Shown here: piece after piece, positions 1 through 6,527 of the stretch
Layout of the letters: the number at the start of each line of letters is the position of its first letter
How positions within the stretch are numbered: the first letter of the stretch is position 1
Source: Streptomyces avidinii
GTDB taxonomy: Bacteria; Actinomycetota; Actinomycetes; Streptomycetales; Streptomycetaceae
Length of the DNA stretch: 64,000 nt
Assembly (NCBI RefSeq): GCF_014650695.1
Contig: NZ_BMVL01000001.1
Location: 19,527 to 83,526, forward strand
Direction: 5' to 3'
Made by a program: the position numbers and the translations under genes
The notes under the pieces: generated by a model
What the model was told of the DNA's origin: nothing
What the model saw: the letters and a program-made list of their open reading frames with translations, nothing else
Databases searched by the model: none

Positions 1-2
1 AT

Positions 3-1427
3 CTGGAGCTGTCGCAGGACGACGGCGGGGCGCACAAGTTCTACGAGGTGACCGTGGACGGCACGGCCGTGTCCGTGCGGTACGGGCGCATCGGCGCGGA
101 CGGCCAGTTGCAGAGCTCCTCGTTCCCGACCGTGGAGAAGGCCCGGGCGGCCGCCGCGAAGAAGATCGGCGAGAAGGTGCGCAAGGGGTACGCCCCCGCC
201 GTGCAGGGGCAGCGCGCCGCCCGGTCGGTGACCCGCCGTCAGGTGACCTCGGCCCCGTCGACGGCGCGTGCGGTGGCTCCGGTGCTGTGGCGTTTCCGTA
301 CGGGCTCGTCGGCCTTCGGCATCCACGTGGACGAGGACCGCTGCTGGGTGGGCAACCAGGCGGGCGACGTCTACACGCTGAGCCACGGCGGTGAGGTGCT
401 GGCCCGGTACTCCCTGCCGGACGGGGTGAAGTGCCTGGTCGCGGACGAGTTCTGGATATACGCGGGCTGTGACGACGGCACGGTGTACGACCTGTCGTCG
501 AAGGTTCCCTTCGGGGCCTACGCGATCGCGGCGGACGTGGACATCTACTGGCTCGACATCCACGAGGGCGTGCTGAACGTCTCCGACGCGAACGGCGGCC
601 TGACCGTCATCGACCACGAGGACGAGCACCAGTGGTCGCGGAAGTCCGCCGGCAACGGCGCCTGGATGGTCCGGGCGGACGAGCGGGCGGTCTTCCACGG
701 GCACAGCGGCGGCGTGACGGCCTACGCGGCCGACGGCACCGGGCAGTTGTGGCACACCAAGACCCCCGGCGGGGTGCTGTTCGGCTGGCAGGAGGACCAC
801 GCGGTGTACGCGGGCACGGTCCGCAACACCGTGCAGCGCCTGTCGAAGGCGACGGGGGCCGTGGAGGCCTCCTACGCGTGCGACGCGGCGGTGTATTCGT
901 GCGCGACCTCGCCCGACGGACGGCACGTCTTCGCCGGCGACTCCTCCTCCTCGGTCTACTGCTTCGACGCCGACGGCCGGCGGCTGTGGAAGCTGGGGAC
1001 GGGCGGCGGGTCGGCGCTGTCCATGCAGTACCTGGACGGTCGGCTGTACCTGGTCACCACGGACGGGTCGCTGGTCTGCGTGGATGCGACCGAGCAGGCG
1101 ATCGCGGCGGCCCAGGAGGGCTCGGTGCCCGCGCCGATGGACGTGAAGTCGGCGGCGGCGCTGCCGGTGTTCACCCCGGCCGCGTCGGCCTCGGCGGTGG
1201 CGACGGTGTCCATGGCGGCGGCCCCCGCGGGCGGCGTGGTGGTCGAGTGCGTCCAGCAGGGCGGCCGGATGCGGGTCCAGGTGGTCTCCGGCGGCTTCGA
1301 ACCCTCGTGGAACGTGCAGTTCCCGCGCGGGATACGCGAGGCGGGCGCCCGGTACGTGGTGGACGGGCTGCACGCTGCCTCGGGCGGCTTCTACCGGGTC
1401 CGCGGGGAGATACGCCGCCTGGTGTGA
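3..1427 (+). CDS. WGR-domain / beta-propeller protein, 5' end outside the window
   Basis: The frame is open from the window edge, so the N terminus is missing; about 474 residues are visible. The first ~45 visible residues form a WGR domain (VRYGRIGADG, with Tyr where most WGR motifs have Trp), a fold that in PARPs and bacterial proteins contacts nucleic acid. A basic Ala/Arg linker follows (about 50-85), then roughly 280 residues of PQQ/WD-like propeller blades (WVGNQAGDVYTL, IYAGCDDGTVYDL, VFAGDSSSSVYCFD, YLVTTDGSLVCVD), then an Ala-rich stretch and a compact C-terminal ~65 residues. No catalytic motif is seen. A scaffold or sensor role is inference. It converges on the cupin gene with only 26 bases between the stops. 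Confidence 0.85.
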   Translation: MELSQDDGGAHKFYEVTVDGTAVSVRYGRIGADGQLQSSSFPTVEKARAAAAKKIGEKVRKGYAPAVQGQRAARSVTRRQVTSAPSTARAVAPVLWRFRTGSSAFGIHVDEDRCWVGNQAGDVYTLSHGGEVLARYSLPDGVKCLVADEFWIYAGCDDGTVYDLSSKVPFGAYAIAADVDIYWLDIHEGVLNVSDANGGLTVIDHEDEHQWSRKSAGNGAWMVRADERAVFHGHSGGVTAYAADGTGQLWHTKTPGGVLFGWQEDHAVYAGTVRNTVQRLSKATGAVEASYACDAAVYSCATSPDGRHVFAGDSSSSVYCFDADGRRLWKLGTGGGSALSMQYLDGRLYLVTTDGSLVCVDATEQAIAAAQEGSVPAPMDVKSAAALPVFTPAASASAVATVSMAAAPAGGVVVECVQQGGRMRVQVVSGGFEPSWNVQFPRGIREAGARYVVDGLHAASGGFYRVRGEIRRLV

Positions 1428-1453
1428 GCCGGGGGGCGGTCGGCCCGGCCGGT

Positions 1454-1825
1454 TCAGGGGGCGTGCTGCCCGCAGACCGCCGGGGTGACACCGGGCGGGG
1501 CCGGGGTGGCGATCGCGAAGGGGGTCCCCACCGGGCGCGCGGGGGTCACGTGGAGCACGACCGGCTCGGTGCCGAGGTTGTGGCCCAGGTGTATGTGGTG
1601 GATGCCGGCCGGTTCCACGAAGGTGCTCCCGGGCGGGTGCACCACGACGGTGCGGTCGTGCAGGACCCGGGTCAGGGTGCCCGCCAGGACCACCGCGTCC
1701 AGCCGGACCCGGTGGAAGTGCCATCCGGTACAGCCGCCCGGTGGTATGACTATCTTTCTGCCAGTCGGGAGCGTGGCGAGGCACGTCCCACCCGGCCGCT
1801 CCGCCATCGCCTGCCGCCCACCCAT
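1454..1825 (-). CDS. small cupin-domain protein
   Basis: The 123-residue protein reads as one cupin barrel: the first motif is PPGGCTGWHFHRVRLDAVVLAGTL (shortened: GWHFH, then VLAGTL) and the second is PGSTFVEPAGIHHIHLGHN, giving the His cluster that binds a metal in this family. The start is placed at 1825 because GAGGAGG lies five bases upstream on the minus strand; a longer frame exists but has no ribosome site. Similar single-domain cupins in Streptomyces have no assigned substrate. It is transcribed divergently from the DUF2293 gene across about 140 bases that must hold both promoters. Confidence 0.85.
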   Translation of the reverse strand: MGGRQAMAERPGGTCLATLPTGRKIVIPPGGCTGWHFHRVRLDAVVLAGTLTRVLHDRTVVVHPPGSTFVEPAGIHHIHLGHNLGTEPVVLHVTPARPVGTPFAIATPAPPGVTPAVCGQHAP

Positions 1826-1964
1826 GTGCCCTCCTCGGCCGGACCTTCCCCGGTCCACCGCTCCACGGTAAAAGGGCCACGCAGCGCCCAGGAACAGTCG
1901 GCGAAACATCAACATGCCTTCTCCACCAGGTGATATGAGGGTCATACAGCGGTATCACACCATC

Positions 1965-2642
1965 ATGAGCCTGGTGGTTTTTGAGTCGTTGAAGCAGATC
2001 CACTGCGCCGACTGCCGGCAGGGACCGCTCCGGCACCTCGTCCGCGAGTCCGGCGTCCCCCGCTGCCTGGACTGTACGGATCTCGGCCATCTCGTCTATC
2101 TGCCGCGCGGGGACACGGCACTCACCCGCCGTTCCCGCGAGGGAAGTTCGCTCTGTGCCGTCGTGGTCCGCTTCAACAAACGCCGCCACCGGTACGAACG
2201 GCTGGGGCTCCTCGTCGAGGAGGCCGCCCTGGCCCGCGCGGAGCGCGCCTGCCTCGCGGACTCCGAGGCCCGGGCGCGCCGCCGGGAGCGCGACCGGCGG
2301 CGGCGGGCGGCCGAGGACACCCGGTTCACGGCGGCGTTCGCCGCAGAGATCGTGCGACTGTTCCCCGGATGCCCGGCCGACCGTGCGGTGGCGATCGCCA
2401 CCCACGCCTCGGTGCGCGGCAGCGGCCGGGTGGGCCGGACCGCGGCCGGCCGCGCCCTGGACGAGCTGGCGGTCTCCGTCGCGGTGCGCGCGGCGGTGCG
2501 GCACACGGACACCGAGTACGACGCCCTGCTGATGGCGGGGGTCCCCCGGTTCACGGCCCGCGCCCGGCTGGCCGCCCGGATCGACGCCATCCTGGACGGC
2601 TGGCGCACGCCGCCCCGGATCGAGACCCCCGTGGGCGGATGA
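1965..2642 (+). CDS. DUF2293 domain protein
   Basis: The 225-residue soluble protein begins with a two-Cys-pair motif (CADCRQGPLRHL then CLDCTDLGHLVYLPRGD), which could bind zinc, then a long basic helix (ARARRRERDRRRRAAED), then the DUF2293 region (RLFPGCPADRAVAIATHAS, GSGRVGRTAAGRALDE). Function is unknown in the family. ATG at 1965 starts the conserved part (MSLVVFESLKQIHCADC) but has a poor ribosome site; ATG at 1935, preceded by AGGTGAT, would add ten residues. No membrane segment or signal peptide is visible. Confidence 0.85.
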   Translation: MSLVVFESLKQIHCADCRQGPLRHLVRESGVPRCLDCTDLGHLVYLPRGDTALTRRSREGSSLCAVVVRFNKRRHRYERLGLLVEEAALARAERACLADSEARARRRERDRRRRAAEDTRFTAAFAAEIVRLFPGCPADRAVAIATHASVRGSGRVGRTAAGRALDELAVSVAVRAAVRHTDTEYDALLMAGVPRFTARARLAARIDAILDGWRTPPRIETPVGG

Positions 2643-2766
2643 GTCGTCGCCAGGACACCCGGGGGCCGCGGAGCTACGGTGAAAGGAGAGGCGATGGGTG
2701 GGTGAGCCGGCGCCGGGACGAGATCTGCCACGGGGGGGACGACCATCTACCCAGAAGGAGGCCTCG

Positions 2767-3840
2767 GTGACTGCGCATGTCAGTCTTTTCGCGGCGTCGA
2801 CCCTTCTGATCTCGACGTGCGGGACCACGGGGGCAATGGCGGACGAACCTTCTCCGGGAAACCGGGAGCAGGCCAAGGCTGCTGTTGTCCAAGTCATGAA
2901 CAACTCCGGCGCCGGTAGCGGATTTGTCTACGATGCCGGCAGCGGTCTGGTTGCCACCACGGCGAGGGTCGTCGCAGGGAACAGCGGCCTGGAAGTGATC
3001 GCAGAGGGCAAGCTTCCGATCTCCGCCCAACTGCTGGGAAGCGACCTCTGCCAAGATCTGGCCGTGCTCAAGGTCGAACCTCCACCGACGGGCATGAAGA
3101 GCCTGCAGTTCGGAAACAGCGATCTGCTGTTCAACGGCGACGTCGTCATTTCCCTCGGCTACCCGGACGCGGGCGACCCCCAGGCGAAGACGGTTGCCGT
3201 GTCCGGGGCGGCGTACGAACCCGTCGGCGACGTCGCTCACCTGTCGGGCCCCGACTACCCCTCCCTGATCCACCATTCCGTCCAGATGAAGAGCGGAACC
3301 CTCGGAGGGCCGGTACTGAACAAGGACGGCGAAGTGGTCGGCATCAACACGGGGGTAGAGGTGGAGGACAAATCGACGGGGGAAACGCGCATCGCGGCGG
3401 AGGCCATCAGCAGCAACCATGCCCGGTCCGAACTTCCCGCTCTGGCTGCCGGATCGATGAAGAACGATCCCGGATGGTGGCTCGGCGCCGTGTCGGATCA
3501 AGATCTCGCGCTGCGGTCCGCGACCACCGGGATCGACAAGAGCTCGCTGGAGAAGACTCAGAAGCACCTTCAGGGCGAGGGAACTGACGGCCTCTTCGTT
3601 CTCGACGTCCGCAACGACTCTGCGGCCCAGAAGGCAAAGGTCCAGCAGGGCGCCGTGATCACCGCAGTGAACGGGGAGGCCGTGTCCTCGTTCCCGGAGT
3701 TGTGCGACGTCCTCGAACCCGCGGAACCCGGCGCCAAGCTGAGCGTCGAAGGGATCCATTCAGGAGCCGGCAGGGACAGCGGCCACCGGTTCGGTGAACC
3801 GTGGACCGCCGACGTGGTGCTGGCGGGCGCGGGCCGGTAG
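2767..3840 (+). CDS. secreted HtrA-like protein lacking catalytic His and Ser (pseudoprotease)
   Basis: GTG at 2767 is six bases after AGAAGGAGG. The 357-residue product has a short signal sequence (cleavage likely after AMA, residues 23-25), a trypsin-like S1C fold (about 35-235) and a PDZ-like domain (about 290-345: LFVLDVRNDSAAQKAKVQQGA). Compared with the Streptomyces HtrA pattern, the catalytic His of TNAHVV is Arg67 (TARVV), the Asp is kept (D97 in CQDLAVLKV), and the Ser of GNSGGP is Leu179 (GTLGGP). It therefore should not cleave peptides and may act as a binding or decoy protein in the envelope. Its base usage is slightly less GC-rich than its neighbours. A sequencing artefact is unlikely because the frame is intact. 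Confidence 0.85.
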   Translation: MTAHVSLFAASTLLISTCGTTGAMADEPSPGNREQAKAAVVQVMNNSGAGSGFVYDAGSGLVATTARVVAGNSGLEVIAEGKLPISAQLLGSDLCQDLAVLKVEPPPTGMKSLQFGNSDLLFNGDVVISLGYPDAGDPQAKTVAVSGAAYEPVGDVAHLSGPDYPSLIHHSVQMKSGTLGGPVLNKDGEVVGINTGVEVEDKSTGETRIAAEAISSNHARSELPALAAGSMKNDPGWWLGAVSDQDLALRSATTGIDKSSLEKTQKHLQGEGTDGLFVLDVRNDSAAQKAKVQQGAVITAVNGEAVSSFPELCDVLEPAEPGAKLSVEGIHSGAGRDSGHRFGEPWTADVVLAGAGR

Positions 3841-3880
3841 AGCAACGGGGCACGGCCGGTCCGTCCGTTCCGGCCACCCC

Positions 3881-3926
3881 GGCCCACACTCTGCCCCTCG
3901 TCCGTCGGGACGAGCCCGTGTGGGCC
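3881..3926. terminator. nested hairpin between convergent genes
   Basis: Outer arms GGCCCACAC and GTGTGGGCC enclose an inner stem CTCGTCC/GGACGAG. It lies between the stops of the HtrA-like gene and the chaplin gene and can terminate both. Confidence 0.6.
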
Positions 3927-3957
3927 GCGACTCCGGTGCCGCCTGCGGCCTACGGCC

Positions 3958-4665
3958 TCAGTTGAGGCGGAAGCGGCGGTACAGGAGGACCCCGCCCAGG
4001 AGGAGCGCACCACCGCTCGGCAGCAGGTAGCCGACGCCGTCGGACCCGGTGTGGGCGAGGGCCTCGTGCTGCGGGGCCTCGGGCGGGGTGACCCGCGTGA
4101 CCGGCGCGGTCGGATCAGCCGGGACGACCGGGGTCACCGGCTGTTCCACGACGGGCGGCTGGACGGGCTTGCCGCCGGTGGGCTCCTCGCCGTTGACGGA
4201 GGTATTGCCGAGCGACGGGTTGCCGATACCGACCACGTTCACCGAGTTGCCGCTGATGTTCAGCGGGAGGTCGATCGGGAGCTGGAGCCCGTTGCCGGAC
4301 AGCACTCCCGGCGAATCCTTTCCGCGTCCCTCGGCGCTCGCCCCTCCACCGTTCCCACTGCCCGGTTTCACCGCATCCGCGGCCCTCGTCCCGGAATGCC
4401 CGCCACCACCCTTGGGCGCCTCGTTGCTACAGCGGTTCCCGGCGGACGGGTTGAGCAGACCCACCACGCTCACCGTGTTCCCGCACGCGTTCACCGGCAC
4501 GTTCACGGGCAGTTGGACGAGATTTCCGGACAGCAGCCCCGGCGAGCGCTCGGCCCGGCCACTCGCGTCCGCGTCGGCATGGGCGAACCCGCCCACACCC
4601 GCGACCGCCAGTCCGCCTCCCGCAACCACCGCCGCGATCAAGCCATTCCGACGACTGTGACGCAT
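3958..4665 (-). CDS. long chaplin with LAxTG wall-anchoring signal
   Basis: The 235-residue precursor has an N-terminal signal peptide (RHSRRNGLIAAVVAGGG...HADADA), two chaplin domains (about 38-90 and 115-165), a Pro/Val-rich spacer and a C-terminal sorting signal LAHTG followed by a hydrophobic stretch and RRFRLN, as in ChpA-ChpC type long chaplins anchored by class E sortase. Chaplins are amyloid-forming surfactants that coat aerial hyphae. Only the first domain carries the usual Cys pair (NACGN, NRCSN); the second has Ser/Thr-type residues there. ATG at 4665 has AGGA seven bases upstream. No sortase gene is in the window. Confidence 0.9.
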   Translation of the reverse strand: MRHSRRNGLIAAVVAGGGLAVAGVGGFAHADADASGRAERSPGLLSGNLVQLPVNVPVNACGNTVSVVGLLNPSAGNRCSNEAPKGGGGHSGTRAADAVKPGSGNGGGASAEGRGKDSPGVLSGNGLQLPIDLPLNISGNSVNVVGIGNPSLGNTSVNGEEPTGGKPVQPPVVEQPVTPVVPADPTAPVTRVTPPEAPQHEALAHTGSDGVGYLLPSGGALLLGGVLLYRRFRLN

Positions 4666-4792
4666 CAGTTTTCCTGCCTTCCGGAGAACTTCGCGGGTAA
4701 TGTCCCCGCACCGGAAACAACGCTCTGACCCCATTCGGGTTATAGAGACGGTAGGCATTTCACTCAATCGTGTACTGGGTACTGGGTACTTC

Positions 4793-5341
4793 ATGACTGA
4801 TCGCCCGCTGCTCCTCCTCGACGTGGACGGCCCCCTCAACCCGTTCCGCTCCCCCCTCGCCGGCCTGCGCGGATACCGGAGCCACCGGATGTGGCCGGAC
4901 GTCTGGCTCTCCTACCGCGACCCGGAGTCGCGCCGCGCCCGGCGCGGGGCGCGGGTCCGCCTCCACCCCTCCCACGGCGCCCGGCTGCTGGCCCTGCCCT
5001 TCGAGCTCACCTGGGCCACCGCCTGGACCCACCAGGCCAACACGATGATCTCCCCGCACATCGGGCTGCCCGGCGACCTGTCGGTCGTCGAGTGGCCCGA
5101 ACTGTTCGCCAAGGACCCCGACGGTCTCTCGTGGAAGACGCGCCACCTCCGCGACTGGGCAGCCGGTCGCCCCTTCGCCTGGGTCGACGACATGATCACC
5201 GCCCGCGACCGCGCCTGGGTCGCCGAGCACCATCCGGCACCGGCCCTCCTGCTGCACGTCCACCCGCGCCACGGGCTGCGCGACCGCGATTTCACCGCCC
5301 TGACCCGCTGGGCCGAGGGCATCAGCCCAGCAGCGCGCTGA
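4793..5341 (+). CDS. small HAD-like hydrolase-fold protein
   Basis: The 182-residue protein opens with LLLLDVDGPLNP, the HAD motif I (DxD) with Pro in the usual Thr position after Gly, and continues with WATAWTHQANTMISPHIGLP and FAWVDDMIT, the latter a plausible motif IV. Proteins of this type are common in Streptomyces without an assigned substrate. ATG at 4793 begins the conserved part but no ribosome site precedes it; instead there is a short tandem repeat of ACTGGGT, so a leaderless transcript is possible. Its last 20 bases overlap the end of the SWIM gene on the other strand. Confidence 0.8.
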   Translation: MTDRPLLLLDVDGPLNPFRSPLAGLRGYRSHRMWPDVWLSYRDPESRRARRGARVRLHPSHGARLLALPFELTWATAWTHQANTMISPHIGLPGDLSVVEWPELFAKDPDGLSWKTRHLRDWAAGRPFAWVDDMITARDRAWVAEHHPAPALLLHVHPRHGLRDRDFTALTRWAEGISPAAR

Positions 5342-6527
5342 CCGGGTCCCTGGACGGGCGGCCTATCGGCCACCAGTCCTGGTCGCCGAGGCGGTCCGCG
5401 TAGCAGTACCAGAGGCCCTCACGGCCGAGACGGAGCTGGCGGGCGTGGATCGTCAGGCGGTTGCGGTCGGGGCGGAAGGAGCCCTGGCCCGCGGCGAGCA
5501 GCGCCGGCCGGGCCCGGTCGAAGGGGCCGGCCGGCGGGTCCCAGGGCTCTTCGAGGGCGGCGAGGGCGGCCCGGCCGCCCTGGCGCCATGCCGCCGCTGC
5601 CCGGGCGAGGTCGGTGGTGCTGCGGCCGGTGGCCCGGGCCAGGTCCCGGTAGAGGGTGCGGGCGGCGCCCGTCAGCCCCGCCGTGGGGTGAGCGGAGGCG
5701 AGCCGGACGGCGTCCTGCCAAAGGGTGAGCCCGGCGATCGGATCCTCGCCGGTGGTCAGCAGCGCGAGGGCGCGGGCGGCCGCGTCGGAGGCGAGCTGGT
5801 CGAGCGCCAGCGGGTCCGGGGCCGCCGGGTCGGCCGGGTAGGCCGGCGGCAGGCCCACGGCGGCGGGCGCGGGCAGGGGCGCGGGCAGCAGCGGCAGACC
5901 GGTGCGGGCCAACGCCGCCCCGGCCGGGACGCCGGGGAAACCGGGCGCAGCATCGGGCTGTTCACGCGCGGCGTGGGCGGCATTGCGGCGGGTGAGCTCG
6001 TCGAGCAGTTCCCGCTCGCCGCGGCCGCGCAGGAGCAGCAGGACGAAGGGGTCCTCGTCCAGGAGTCGGGCCGCCCGGTAGCAGAGGGCCGCCGCGTGCT
6101 TGCACGGCGGACGCCCGAAGTCCGGGCAGGAGCAGTGCGGGACGAGCTCTCCCACGCCGGGCAGCACGGCCCCCGCGAGCGACTGCGGTACCTCCCGCTC
6201 CAGCAGGGCGGCGAGCGCCGCGGGGTCGGCCGCGACCGTCTCCAGCAGGTCGTTCCACTCCGGGTCCGCGAAGGCTGGCAGGGTCAGCTCGGTACGGTAC
6301 GGGCGGGGCCGGCTGCCCCGGACGTACGCCACGATCCGGCCGGGGGTGACGGTGACCGCGTCGACGTGCCCCTCCTCGGCATACGTACGCCCCCGGGCCA
6401 GGCGGGCTCCGTCGCGGGAGACCTCCTCCAGCGCCGACACCCAGGCCCGGCCCCACCAGCTGACCGCCTCGGCCCCGGCGGGCACGGTCTCGAAGGTGCG
6501 GCGGCGGTCGTCCCGCGCGGTGATCAT
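5322..6527 (-). CDS. SWIM zinc-finger protein, partner of the SNF2 helicase
   Basis: The 401-residue protein carries a SWIM motif CSCPDFGRPPCKH (CxCx7CxH) near residue 130, a zinc-binding module found in SNF2/MuDR-type proteins and thought to bind DNA or protein. The N-terminal ~130 residues include WWGRAWVSALEEVSRDGARLARGRTYAEEG, typical of this family. Its ATG overlaps the helicase stop codon as ATGA (6524-6527), so the two are translationally coupled. The C-terminal half is Ala/Leu-rich and helical. Co-occurrence with the SNF2 gene is usual in actinobacteria; the shared job is not known. Confidence 0.9.
   Translation of the reverse strand: MITARDDRRRTFETVPAGAEAVSWWGRAWVSALEEVSRDGARLARGRTYAEEGHVDAVTVTPGRIVAYVRGSRPRPYRTELTLPAFADPEWNDLLETVAADPAALAALLEREVPQSLAGAVLPGVGELVPHCSCPDFGRPPCKHAAALCYRAARLLDEDPFVLLLLRGRGERELLDELTRRNAAHAAREQPDAAPGFPGVPAGAALARTGLPLLPAPLPAPAAVGLPPAYPADPAAPDPLALDQLASDAAARALALLTTGEDPIAGLTLWQDAVRLASAHPTAGLTGAARTLYRDLARATGRSTTDLARAAAAWRQGGRAALAALEEPWDPPAGPFDRARPALLAAGQGSFRPDRNRLTIHARQLRLGREGLWYCYADRLGDQDWWPIGRPSRDPVSALLG

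Noticed and set aside
632..1933. Long open frame of 433 codons on the plus strand over the propeller gene
   Set aside because: Arg/Gly/Pro-rich shadow of the real frame, no ribosome site and no recognisable domain; a product of high GC.
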